Positions 22,660 through 33,023 of a stretch of DNA of 46,892 bases are shown one piece after another. A program made the position numbers and the translations under genes. This stretch comes from Thermoactinospora rubra (GTDB lineage: Bacteria; Actinomycetota; Actinomycetes; Streptosporangiales; Streptosporangiaceae), in assembly GCF_002093975.1 (NCBI RefSeq), contig NZ_MSZZ01000065.1, forward strand, positions 1 to 46,892, written 5' to 3'. Positions within the stretch are counted from its first letter, which is position 1; each line of letters opens with the position of its first letter. The notes beneath the pieces were generated by a model. It saw only the letters and a list, made by a program, of their open reading frames with translations, was not told the DNA's origin and ran no database searches.

Positions 22660-22677
22660 TAGTCATGTCCATGACTA
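22660..22677. promoter_or_regulatory. PadR operator palindrome
   Basis: TAGTCATG-TC-CATGACTA is a perfect 8-bp inverted repeat 19 nt upstream of the PadR start. It overlaps a TATAGT -10-like hexamer (22657-22662, partly), so autoregulation is likely. A direct repeat CTACTCATGGG occurs at 22675-22685 and again at 22577-22587, possibly a second half-site. Confidence 0.55.
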
Positions 22678-22696
22678 CTCATGGGCTTGACTAGCG

Positions 22697-23284
22697 ATGG
22701 CCCTGCGACACGCTGTACTCGCCGCGCTCCTCGACGGCGAGTACAGCGGCTACCAGCTCACCAAGATCTTCGACGTGGGCGTGGCCAACTTCTGGTACGC
22801 CGCCCCCCAGCAGCTGTACGCCGAGCTGGCCAAGCTGGAGGCCGACGGCCTGGTCGCCGGACGCGAGGTCGTCCAGCACGGCCGGCCCAACAAGCGCGTC
22901 TTCACGGTCACCGAGGCCGGGATCGCCGAGCTGGCCGCCTTCGCCGCGACGCCCGCCAAGCCCCTGCTCATCCGCGAGGACCTGGCCGTCAAGGTCCACG
23001 CCGTCGACGTGCTCGACCCCGAGCCGGTGATCGCCCAGCTGCTGGAGCGGGCCGAGCAGGCCGCGGCCAAGCTGGCGCTGTTCGAGAAGATCCTGCTGCG
23101 CCTGCGCGGCGACCTGGATGAGGAGACGTTCCTGCGCGAGGGGGAGCGCATCGGGCCGTACCTGTCCTGCCTGGCCGGATGCCGCCTGGAACGGCAGATG
23201 CGCGAGTGGTGCCTGCAGACCGCCCGAACCCTCGGCCGGCGCACCGCCCCCACCGGAGCCCCCACCGGAAGGACCAGCCCATGA
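22697..23284 (+). CDS. PadR family transcriptional regulator
   Basis: 195 residues. The N-terminal winged helix (ALRHAVLAALLDGEYSGYQL then IFDVGVANFWYAAPQQLYAELAKLEADGLV) and wing (GRPNKRVFTVTEAGIAELAAF) are typical, followed by a C-terminal four-helix dimerisation domain (ERAEQAAAKLALFEKILLRL...RLERQMREWC). It has an ATGA overlap with the SGNH hydrolase gene, so both are made from one autoregulated transcript. PadR proteins sense small, often phenolic or drug-like ligands; the ligand is unknown here. Confidence 0.9.
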   Translation: MALRHAVLAALLDGEYSGYQLTKIFDVGVANFWYAAPQQLYAELAKLEADGLVAGREVVQHGRPNKRVFTVTEAGIAELAAFAATPAKPLLIREDLAVKVHAVDVLDPEPVIAQLLERAEQAAAKLALFEKILLRLRGDLDEETFLREGERIGPYLSCLAGCRLERQMREWCLQTARTLGRRTAPTGAPTGRTSP

Positions 23285-24057
23285 GCTACGCCCGCTACGT
23301 CGCGCTCGGCGACAGCCAGACCGAGGGCCTCGGCGACGGAGACGACGTCGCCGGCCACCGCGGCTGGGCCGACCGCCTCGCCGAGCACCTGGCCCGCGCC
23401 AACCCCGGCCTGCTGTACGCCAACCTCGCCGTCCGCGGCCGCCTGGCCGCCCAGGTCCGCGACGAGCAGCTGCCGCTCGCCCTGGAGCTGCGTCCCGACC
23501 TGGCCACGGTGATGGCGGGCATGAACGACCTGATCCGCCCCGGCTTCGACGCCGCCCGGGTGGCCGCCGCGCTGGAGGACATGTTCGCGGCCCTGACCGC
23601 CGCGGGGACGCGCGTGGTCAGCGTGACCTTCCCCGACCTCGGCGCGATCACCCCGCTGGCCCGCCCGCTCGTGCCCCGGGTGCTCGACCTCAACGCCCGC
23701 ATCACGGACGCCGCCGCGCGCCACGGTGTCACGCTGATCGACACCTTCCCGCTCACCCTCCTCGCCGACGCCAGGATGTGGAGTAGCGACCGCCTGCACG
23801 CCAGCCCCCTGGGGCACGCCCGCTTCGCCGCCGCGGTCGCCCACGCGCTGGACCTGCCCGGCAGCGACGACACCTGGATGAGGCCGCTCCCGCCGCTGCC
23901 GGCCTCCTCCGCCTGGCGGGCGGCGGCGGCAGAGCTGCGGTGGCTGGCCGGCTTCGCCGGGCCCTGGATCGGCCGCCGCCTGCGCGGCCGTTCCTCAGGC
24001 GACGGCCGTACGGCCAAGCGCCCGCTGCTCACCCCGGTGACCATCGGAAATCCCTAG
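23281..24057 (+). CDS. SGNH/GDSL hydrolase
   Basis: 258 residues from ATG 23281 (ATGA overlap with PadR). Block I is RYVALGDSQTEGLGDGD with nucleophile Ser12. Gly of block II lies in NLAVRGRLAAQV, block III is VMAGMNDLIRPG (Asn), and the catalytic Asp-His pair is in SSDRLHASPLGH. There is no signal peptide, so it is an intracellular esterase, lipase or acyl-hydrolase. Its C-terminal ~60 residues are basic and Pro-rich. Pairing with PadR suggests inducible turnover of an acylated substrate, which is inference. Confidence 0.9.
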   Translation: MSYARYVALGDSQTEGLGDGDDVAGHRGWADRLAEHLARANPGLLYANLAVRGRLAAQVRDEQLPLALELRPDLATVMAGMNDLIRPGFDAARVAAALEDMFAALTAAGTRVVSVTFPDLGAITPLARPLVPRVLDLNARITDAAARHGVTLIDTFPLTLLADARMWSSDRLHASPLGHARFAAAVAHALDLPGSDDTWMRPLPPLPASSAWRAAAAELRWLAGFAGPWIGRRLRGRSSGDGRTAKRPLLTPVTIGNP

Positions 24058-24071
24058 CGAACCCCGGATCG

Positions 24072-24119
24072 GCGGCCGTCACCGGCGATGCCCGCGGTGA
24101 TCGCCACCGGCTCGGCCGC
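24072..24119. terminator. Long bidirectional hairpin between convergent genes
   Basis: GCGGCCG (24072-24078) pairs with CGGCCGC (24113-24119). Inside, CCGGCGAT pairs with ATCGCC-A-CCGG with one bulge. It occupies the 68-nt gap between the SGNH hydrolase stop and the oxidoreductase stop and probably terminates both. Confidence 0.5.
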
Positions 24120-24125
24120 GCGTGG

Positions 24126-25076
24126 TCACGGGATCAGCAGGGTCTTGCCGGTCGTCGTGCGTTCCTCGATCGCCCGATGCGCCCGCGCGGCCTCGGCCAG
24201 CGGATAGGTCTGCCCGATGATCGGCCGCAGCCGGCCGGCCGCCGCGAGGGCGAGCGCCTCCTCGGCCGCCGCCCGGATCTCGGCGGGGCCGGGCACCCCG
24301 CCGCTGGGAATCACCCGCACGTGCCCGGGCGGGTCCGTCCAGGAGCCGGAGGCCATGCCGTACACGCTGGCCCTGCCGCCGGGCCGTACGGCGAGCATGC
24401 CCTGCGCACCGACCTGGCCGCCGACCCCGTCGAAGACCAGGTCGACGCCGCCTCCGGCCAGCTCGGCGACCTCGCGCTCCCACCCGGGCAGCGAGTAGTC
24501 GGCGAAGGCGACGGCGCCCAGCGAGGCGATCAGGTCGCGCTTGCCCGCGCCGCGGGCCGCTCCAATCACCTTCGCCCCCGAGCCGGCGGCCAGCTGCACC
24601 AGCAGGCTCCCGACCCCGCCGCCGGCCGCCTCCACCAGCACCCACTCACCCGCCCTGACCTCCGCCCGCCGGTGCAGCAGCACCGCCGTGCGGCCGTCGG
24701 CCAGCAGGGCCACCGCCTCGCGCAGCGCCACGCCCGCCGGGACCGGGATGACGTCCTGCGCGCGGGCCACGGCCAGTTCCGCATAGCCGCCTTCCCCGCC
24801 GGTCGTGGTCACCACGGTGATTCCGACGAGCGCGGGGTCGGCCTGCGGGCCGACGGCCACGATGCGCCCGCCCACGCCGTTGCCGGGAATCCGGGGCAAC
24901 GCCGGCCGTTGCCCGGCCGCCGGGCCGCGGCCCGCCCGCACCTGGGTCTCCACGAAGGTGATCCCGGCATACTCCACCGCCACGAGCACCTGGCCGGGCC
25001 CCGGCACGGGGTCGGGGACCTCCTGGACTCGCAGCACGTCCGGCCCGCCGAAGCGGTCCATCACCACAGCGCGCAC
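24126..25076 (-). CDS. Quinone oxidoreductase-type MDR family dehydrogenase
   Basis: 316 residues from GTG 25076, with GGAGG 5 nt upstream. It has the medium-chain reductase layout: a GroES-like N-terminal domain (MRAVVMDRFGGPDVLRVQEV, IPGNGVGGRIVAVG) and a Rossmann domain with EAAGGGVGSLLVQLAAGSGAKVIG for NADP(H). Zinc-binding Cys/His residues of alcohol dehydrogenases are absent, so it belongs to the zinc-free QOR branch. It reduces quinones, enones or similar electrophiles. It is divergent from a TetR regulator with a double operator between them, indicating substrate-induced control. Confidence 0.9.
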   Translation of the reverse strand: MRAVVMDRFGGPDVLRVQEVPDPVPGPGQVLVAVEYAGITFVETQVRAGRGPAAGQRPALPRIPGNGVGGRIVAVGPQADPALVGITVVTTTGGEGGYAELAVARAQDVIPVPAGVALREAVALLADGRTAVLLHRRAEVRAGEWVLVEAAGGGVGSLLVQLAAGSGAKVIGAARGAGKRDLIASLGAVAFADYSLPGWEREVAELAGGGVDLVFDGVGGQVGAQGMLAVRPGGRASVYGMASGSWTDPPGHVRVIPSGGVPGPAEIRAAAEEALALAAAGRLRPIIGQTYPLAEAARAHRAIEERTTTGKTLLIP

Positions 25077-25094
25077 ACGTCCTCCTCAGCATTG

Positions 25095-25143
25095 GGAGCG
25101 AATCGCTCCGTTTGAGGAACCTATAACGGAGCGATTCGCTCCG
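25095..25143. promoter_or_regulatory. Two TetR operators between divergent genes
   Basis: GGAGCGAATCGCTCC (25095-25109, perfect 7-1-7) and CGGAGCGATTCGCTCCG (25127-25143, perfect 8-1-8) share the core GGAGCGA/TCGCTCC and are centred 33 bp apart, about three helical turns. They lie between the oxidoreductase start and the TetR start. Confidence 0.85.
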
Positions 25144-25163
25144 CAAGGAGGTAGGATCGGATC

Positions 25164-25835
25164 ATGAGCCAGCCCAGGCGCCGCGCCCCCCGCCAGGCCG
25201 AAGCGGAACGCAACGACCGCGCCCTGCTGCGGGCCGCCAGGGAAGTGCTGGCGGCCGACGGCGCGCACGCCTCGGTGGCCGCCATCGCCACCCGCGCGGG
25301 CGTGGGCATCGGCAGCCTCTACCGCCGGTACCGCACCAAGGAGGAGCTCTTCCAGAAACTGGCCGAACTGTCGCTGGACATCTGGAACGAAGCCGCCGAA
25401 CGGGCCCTGGCCGAGGAGGACCCCTGGGAGGGGCTGGCCGGGTTCATCGCCGCCTGCGCCGAGTCCGGGCACGGGTCGCTCGCCCCGGTCGCCGGGACGA
25501 TCGAGATCACCGAGGAGATGCGGATCAAGAACGAGCGCTCGGACCGGCTGCTGGCGGCGCTCGTCGAGCGTGCCCATCGGGCGGGAGTGCTCAGGCCGGA
25601 CGTCACGCCGGTGGACATCTCGCTGCTGATCGAGCAGCTCGGCAGGTCGCCCGTGCTCGACCAGCTCCGCGCCCGGGGACGCGAGGACCTCGTCGAGGCG
25701 GCCACGGCCGCCCGCAGGCGCCTGATCGCCATCGCCGTGGACGGCCTGCGCCCCTGCCACGCCCGCCCGCTGCCGGGCGACCCGCCCAGTGACAGGCTCT
25801 TCACCGAGCGGTGGAGGCGACCCGCCGGCGAGTGA
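25164..25835 (+). CDS. TetR family transcriptional regulator
   Basis: 223 residues. N-terminal HTH: RALLRAAREVLAADGAHASVAAIATRAGVGIGSLYRRYRTKEELF. The ligand domain (~75-190) contains WNEAAERALAEEDPWEGLAGFIAACAESG and a hydrophobic dimer helix. TAGGAT lies 6 nt upstream of the ATG, while AAGGAGG is 12 nt away, so a leaderless or short-leader start is possible. It is expected to repress itself and the divergent oxidoreductase through the operators at 25095-25143. Confidence 0.9.
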   Translation: MSQPRRRAPRQAEAERNDRALLRAAREVLAADGAHASVAAIATRAGVGIGSLYRRYRTKEELFQKLAELSLDIWNEAAERALAEEDPWEGLAGFIAACAESGHGSLAPVAGTIEITEEMRIKNERSDRLLAALVERAHRAGVLRPDVTPVDISLLIEQLGRSPVLDQLRARGREDLVEAATAARRRLIAIAVDGLRPCHARPLPGDPPSDRLFTERWRRPAGE

Positions 25836-25868
25836 GCCGCCAGGCCGGGCCTTCATGACGCGCTCCTC

Positions 25869-25891
25869 GCACCGGCCGGGATCCCCGGTGC
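25869..25891. terminator. Stem-loop between convergent genes
   Basis: GCACCGG (25869-25875) pairs with CCGGTGC (25885-25891) around a GC-rich loop in the 74-nt gap between the TetR stop and the hydrolase stop. Confidence 0.45.
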
Positions 25892-25909
25892 GCCGCCGAC
25901 GCCGCCCCT

Positions 25910-26758
25910 CTAGGGCCGGGGCAGGACCTTGCCGGCGAACGCCGCGATGAGGTCGGCGACCTGGCGCGGGTGCTTCAGGTCCGCGCCGTGGTCCCGCTTG
26001 CGCATGACCATCCGCACGGTGTTCGGCAGCGCACGCTCGACGGCGTCAAGCCGCTTGGCGAGGTGCGCCGGGCTGCGGTCGCCGCCGAGCAGGAAGACCG
26101 GGACCTCGATCGTGGCGTAGGCGTCCAGGCGCACGCCGAGGCGGTCCAGCGCTTCGAGGTCGTCGAGCTGGCACGGGACGAGCCCGCGGTAGCGGGGAAT
26201 CAGAGCGGTGAACGCCCCGGCCAGCCGCGCCTGCCCGGGCGGCAGCCCGACGGTGTCGCGCAGGAACACCGTCAGCGCCCGGCCGGGCCTGCCCGCGGCC
26301 AGCGCCGCACGCGCCCGCCTGAGCACCTCGCCCCCCTCGCCCGCCAGGGGCGGCCCGATCACGGCGGCCGGCTCGAAGACCACGCCGCCGGCGAAGCAGG
26401 ACGGCGCCGCCGCCAGGGCCTCCAGCGCGACCACCCCGCCGGAGGAGTGGCCGTAGACGACGGCGGGCTCCCCGGCGGCCCGCACGACCGCGAGGACGTC
26501 CTGGACCTCTTGGGCGACCGAGCACGGCGAGCCCTTCACCGGGTCGGTCTTGAGATCCAGCCGGTACTGCCGGCGGTGCAGCCGAAGCACGCGAAACCGG
26601 CCGGACAGGAGCCCGGCGATCCTCCCGCACCGCCGCCCGTCGTCCAGGCCCGGCCCGACCATCACGATCGTGGGGCCCCGGCCCTCGTCGTAGGCGCGGA
26701 CGTCGGTGCCGTCGGCCGACATCGTCGTGAGCATCGTGGTGAGCATCGTGGTGAGCAT
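25910..26758 (-). CDS. Alpha/beta hydrolase
   Basis: 282 residues. Nucleophile elbow GHSSGGVVALEAL, oxyanion region VMVGPGLDDG, acid in VFLLGGDRSPAHLA and a C-terminal His in KRDHGADLKHP complete an alpha/beta-hydrolase triad. The N-terminus is MLTTMLTTMLTTMSADGTDV, produced by a 12-bp tandem repeat that contains the start codon. AGGAGGA lies 6 nt before the first ATG, so 26758 is taken as the start, though 26722 (MSADGTD) is probably the ancestral one. It is divergent from a TetR regulator with two operators in between; the substrate is unknown. Confidence 0.88.
   Translation of the reverse strand: MLTTMLTTMLTTMSADGTDVRAYDEGRGPTIVMVGPGLDDGRRCGRIAGLLSGRFRVLRLHRRQYRLDLKTDPVKGSPCSVAQEVQDVLAVVRAAGEPAVVYGHSSGGVVALEALAAAPSCFAGGVVFEPAAVIGPPLAGEGGEVLRRARAALAAGRPGRALTVFLRDTVGLPPGQARLAGAFTALIPRYRGLVPCQLDDLEALDRLGVRLDAYATIEVPVFLLGGDRSPAHLAKRLDAVERALPNTVRMVMRKRDHGADLKHPRQVADLIAAFAGKVLPRP
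26723..26758 (-). repeat. 12-bp tandem repeat containing the hydrolase start codon
   Basis: ATGCTCACCACG, ATGCTCACCACG and ATGCTCACGACG are contiguous on the minus strand and followed by ATGTCGGCC, giving four in-frame starts. The unit is a multiple of three, so copy changes alter only the MLTT count. Confidence 0.9.
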
Positions 26759-26785
26759 CGTGCTCCTCCTGGCGGGTGCAGCGCC

Positions 26786-26820
26786 CTTAGCAGTGCTAAG
26801 TTTTGCTTAGCGCTGCTAAG
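26786..26820. promoter_or_regulatory. Paired TetR operators with CTTAGC half-sites
   Basis: CTTAGCAGTGCTAAG (26786-26800, perfect 7-1-7) and CTTAGCGCTGCTAAG (26806-26820) are centred 20 bp apart, two helical turns. They lie between the hydrolase and TetR starts. The second abuts TAAGGT, the probable -10 of the regulator. Confidence 0.85.
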
Positions 26821-26829
26821 GTGTCAACG

Positions 26830-27488
26830 ATGCACACGCACAAGCGGCCCCGGCTGACCAGACCGATGCTGATCGAAACGGGGCTGAGGCTCCTGGACGA
26901 GGTGGGGCTGGAAGGGCTGACGGTCCGGCGGCTCGCCGCCGAGCTGGGCGTCCGGTCGCCCGCGCTGTACTGGCACGTCCGCACCAAGCAGGAACTGCTC
27001 GACGGGATGGCCGACGCGATCATCCGGTCCGCCGGGATGGGGCCGCCCCGCGACGGCGAGAGCTGGCAGGACTGGCTGGCCCGCCGCGCCCGCGCCTACC
27101 GGGCCGCCCTGCTCGCCCACCGCGACGGCGCCCGCGTCGTCGTCAGCGCCCGGCAGCTGAGCCCGGAGGCGACCCGGATGTTCAACGACGAGCTGGCCGC
27201 GATGGTCGGCTGCGGGTTCACCCCGGTGCTGGCGCTGCGCACCATCACGGCCGTCAGCCACTACGTGACCGGGTTCGTGCTGCAAGAGCAGAGCGTGCCC
27301 GGCGAACAGGCCGAAGCGCCGCAGGACCGGCTGGCGGCGCTGGCCGCCCTGCTCGAGGGCGGCGCCTCCGCACCCCTGCTCCTGGCCATCCGCGAGGGCG
27401 GCAGCCCCCTTGCCGAAGCCGCCTTCGACCACGGCCTGCGCACCCTGCTCGACGGCACCGCCGCCGCCCTCGCCCGCGGGCCCTCCGA

Positions 27489-27504
<16 letters not shown>
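26830..27504 (+). CDS. TetR family regulator with TetR_C-type C-terminal domain
   Basis: 224 residues from ATG 26830 (MHTHKRPRLTRPMLIETGLR). HTH: VGLEGLTVRRLAAELGVRSPALYWHVRTKQELLDGMADAII, the LYWHVR form typical of tetracycline-repressor-like members. The C-terminal domain has LAHRDGARVVVSARQLSPEATRMFNDELAAM. TAAGGT lies exactly 7 nt before the ATG and there is no ribosome site, so the mRNA is probably leaderless. Its 3' end overlaps the convergent UvrA-like gene by 16 nt. It likely represses itself and the divergent hydrolase. Confidence 0.9.
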
Positions 27505-29882
<2,378 letters not shown>

Positions 29883-29966
29883 CCTGTCTCCATCCAGTAG
29901 GCGAGCCTGGCTCGATCTAACCAGCTTCGACCGACACGTCTGGTTCTTCTTCGCCGGCCGTACGGC

Positions 29967-30377
29967 TCAGCGCCGCTCCTGGATGCGGATCTGGTTGCCC
30001 GCGGGGTCGCGGAAGGCGCAGTCGCGCACGCCGTACGGCTGGTCGGTCGGCTCCTGGACGACCTCGCCGCCGGCCTCCCGGATCCGCTCGAAGGCGGCGT
30101 CGAGGTCGGGGGTGGCCAGGACGAGGCTGGCGTAGGTGCCCTTGGCCATCATCTCGGCGATGGTGCGGCGCTCCTCCTCGGTGACGCCGGGGTCGCCCTC
30201 CGGCGGGTACAGCACGACGGAGACGCCGGGCTGGCTCTTGGGGCCGACGGTGATCCAGCGCATGCCGCCGTAGCCGACGTCGTTGCGGATCTCGAAGCCG
30301 AGGACGTCGCGGTAGAAGGCCAGCGCCACGTCCGGGTCGTCGTGCGGGAGGAAGGTCGCGTGAATGGTGAGTTCCAT
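29967..30377 (-). CDS. VOC family (glyoxalase/dioxygenase fold) protein
   Basis: 136 residues from ATG 30377 (MELTIHATFLPHDDPDVALAFYRDVLGFEI). Two beta-alpha-beta-beta-beta modules are seen, with the second metal-side Glu-like position in the C-terminal AFRDPAGNQIRIQE. Members include glyoxalases, fosfomycin and bleomycin resistance proteins and dioxygenases. The GVSVVLYPPEGDPG segment is typical of glyoxalase-like actinobacterial members of unknown substrate. It lies 5 nt after the AraC gene and is surely co-transcribed. Confidence 0.88.
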   Translation of the reverse strand: MELTIHATFLPHDDPDVALAFYRDVLGFEIRNDVGYGGMRWITVGPKSQPGVSVVLYPPEGDPGVTEEERRTIAEMMAKGTYASLVLATPDLDAAFERIREAGGEVVQEPTDQPYGVRDCAFRDPAGNQIRIQERR

Positions 30378-30382
30378 GGCCG

Positions 30383-30841
<459 letters not shown>

Positions 30842-30858
30842 CGTATGTCGCTGCCCTG

Positions 30859-31431
30859 TCAGTGGGGCGGGCGCGCCCGCACCCGGGCCTTGTCACCGTG
30901 GGGGCCGAAGATGTGGAGGATCTCGACCGGGCGCTCGCCGCTCGGGCCGAACCAGTGCGGCTCGGCCGTGTCGAACTCGGCCACCTCGCCGGGACGCAGC
31001 GTGATCTCGCGCTCCCCGAGCACGAGCAGCAGCTCTCCCGCCAGCACGAACAGCCACTCATAGCCGGCGTGAGTGACGAGCCTGCGCGGGGTGGGCGCGA
31101 TCACCTGCTTGAAGACCTGCAGGCGGCCCGGGTACTGCGTCAAAGGCACCAGGACGCTTCCGTTGCGGTGCCGCCGCGGGGTCAGGTGGACCCGCGGGTC
31201 GCCGGTCGCCGGGGCGGCGATGAGCTGATCGAGCGCGACGCGGTGGGCCCGGGCGATCGGGATGAGCAGTTCGAGGGTCGGGCGCCGTTTGCCGGACTCC
31301 AGCCGCGACAGGCCGCTGACCGAGATGCCGGTCGCCGCCGACAGCGCCTGGAGCGTCATGCCGCGGTCACGGCGCAGCGAGCGCAGCCGCGGCCCGATGG
31401 CGGTGATCGTCTGCTCCAGTTCGGCGTCCAC
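30859..31431 (-). CDS. XRE-family regulator with C-terminal cupin domain
   Basis: 190 residues from GTG 31431, with GGGAGG immediately upstream. The HTH_3 domain (ITAIGPRLRSLRRDRGMTLQ then ALSAATGISVSGLSRLESGKRRPTLELLIPIARA) is joined to a cupin (THAGYEWLFVLAGELLLVLGEREITLRPGEVAEFDTAEPHWFGP). This architecture binds a small ligand in the cupin barrel. It is divergent from an MFS exporter 145 nt away and is the obvious candidate for its regulator. Confidence 0.9.
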   Translation of the reverse strand: MDAELEQTITAIGPRLRSLRRDRGMTLQALSAATGISVSGLSRLESGKRRPTLELLIPIARAHRVALDQLIAAPATGDPRVHLTPRRHRNGSVLVPLTQYPGRLQVFKQVIAPTPRRLVTHAGYEWLFVLAGELLLVLGEREITLRPGEVAEFDTAEPHWFGPSGERPVEILHIFGPHGDKARVRARPPH

Positions 31432-31576
31432 GCCTCCCAGTGTGGCCCGGCCGGGCCGGTCCTTTGCAGCCTTCGCAAAATTCCTACCCGCCCGGCCCCC
31501 GGCGGGCCGACAGTGATGTCCCGTGATGTCCCGCCCCGATGAGATCCGCGAGCACGTACGCCACGAAGGAGCACCC

Positions 31577-33013
31577 ATGGACACCCGGCCCGGCACGCCC
31601 AGACGCTGGACGGTGCTGGCGATCTGCGCCCTCAGCCTGTTCCTGGTCGGGCTGGACACGACGATCGTGAACGTCGCCCTGCCGTCGATGGGCGCGAGCC
31701 TGCACGTGGGAACCCGCGGCCTGGAATGGACGGTCGACGCCTACACGCTCGTGCTGGCCGGCCTGCTGATCTCCGCCGGCGCGCTGGCCGACCGCATCGG
31801 ACGGCGACGTGTCTTCCGGCTCGGGCTGGTGGTGTTCGGCGCCGCGTCCGTGGCGTGCGCGCTCGCGCCGGGCATCGGCGTGCTGGTCGCCGCCCGCGCG
31901 CTGCAGGGTGCCGGCGCGTCGATGCTCAGCCCGGTCGCGCTCGCGATCGTCGTCAACGTGATGACCGAGCCGAAGCAAAGAGCGCGAGCGATCGGCGTGT
32001 GGGCGGCCGTCTTCGGCGTCAGCATGGCCGCCGGGCCCCTCGTGGGCGGCGTTCTGGTCGCCGAGCTCGGCTGGCGGTCGGTGTTCTGGATCAACCTGCC
32101 GGTCGTCGCCGTGGCGCTGGTCCTGACCGCGCTCTTCGTGCCGGAGTCACGCGCGCAGCGGCCGCGGCGGCTCGACGGCCCGGGGCAGCTGCTGCTGATC
32201 GTCGTGGTCGGCGGTGCGGTCGCCGTGCTGATCGAGGGACCGCACATCGGCTGGGACTCGCCCGCGGCGATCACCGGCTGCCTCGCCGTCGCCGTCGCCC
32301 TGGCCGCCTTCGGGTGGGTCGAGTCGCGACGGGCCGAGCCGCTGGTGGATCCCGGGCTCTTTCGCCGGCCGCCCTTCGCCGCCGCCGTCGCCGGCGCCGT
32401 GGTGGTGTTCGTCGCCCTCAGCGCGACCCTGCTGCTCACCACCCTGTACCTGCAGCGTGCCAGAGGCATGACCCCGCTGGCCGTCGGGGTCGTCACGCTG
32501 CCGATGGCCATCGCCGCGACGGCGTGCGCGCCGCTGTCCGGGATGCTCGTCGGCCGGTACGGCCCGCGCCCGCCGCTGCTGCTCGCCGGGGGGTTCATCA
32601 CGGCCGGCGGCCTCGGCCTCGTGGGGATCGGCGACGACACCGCCATCGCCCTGCTGTCGCCGGCCTACCTGCTCATCGGCATCGGGTTCGGATTCGCCAA
32701 CGCGCCGATCACCAACACCGCGGTCGGCGGCCTGCCGCCCGCCCGCGCCGGCGTCGCCGGCGGGATCACCTCCACCGCCCGCCAGCTCGGCTCGGCCCTC
32801 GGCGTCGCCCTCGCCGGCGGCATCGTCGCCGACGCCCCGGCCGCGCACCTGGCCACGGCATCACGTCCCGGCTGGCTCCTCGTCGCCGGCTGCGGGCTGC
32901 TCGTCCTCGTCGTGGCCCTGGCGGCGCCGGCGGGCGGGCCGCCGGATGACGGCAGGCAGGCGGTGCGGGCGCGGGCAGGCGGGCAGCAGGTGGCGGGCGG
33001 CCGCGGGTCGTAG
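31577..33013 (+). CDS. MFS drug exporter, DHA2 (EmrB/QacA) type
   Basis: 478 residues from ATG 31577 (AAGGAG 6 nt upstream). About 14 transmembrane segments are predicted by eye. Motif A is ISAGALADRIGRRRVFRLG after helix 2, and motif C is AAVFGVSMAAGPLVGGVLVAELGWRSVFWINLP, characteristic of proton-coupled antiporters. The N-terminus SLFLVGLDTTIVNVALPSMG is typical of the family. It exports hydrophobic drugs or metabolites. Expression is probably controlled by the divergent XRE-cupin protein. The Arg/Gly-rich C-terminal tail runs to 11 nt before the next gene. Confidence 0.9.
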   Translation: MDTRPGTPRRWTVLAICALSLFLVGLDTTIVNVALPSMGASLHVGTRGLEWTVDAYTLVLAGLLISAGALADRIGRRRVFRLGLVVFGAASVACALAPGIGVLVAARALQGAGASMLSPVALAIVVNVMTEPKQRARAIGVWAAVFGVSMAAGPLVGGVLVAELGWRSVFWINLPVVAVALVLTALFVPESRAQRPRRLDGPGQLLLIVVVGGAVAVLIEGPHIGWDSPAAITGCLAVAVALAAFGWVESRRAEPLVDPGLFRRPPFAAAVAGAVVVFVALSATLLLTTLYLQRARGMTPLAVGVVTLPMAIAATACAPLSGMLVGRYGPRPPLLLAGGFITAGGLGLVGIGDDTAIALLSPAYLLIGIGFGFANAPITNTAVGGLPPARAGVAGGITSTARQLGSALGVALAGGIVADAPAAHLATASRPGWLLVAGCGLLVLVVALAAPAGGPPDDGRQAVRARAGGQQVAGGRGS

Positions 33014-33023
33014 GGTCGGTTGC

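Noticed and set aside
31523..31576. Upstream ATG for the MFS exporter
   Set aside because: The ATG at 31577 has AAGGAG at good spacing and gives the family-typical N-terminus.
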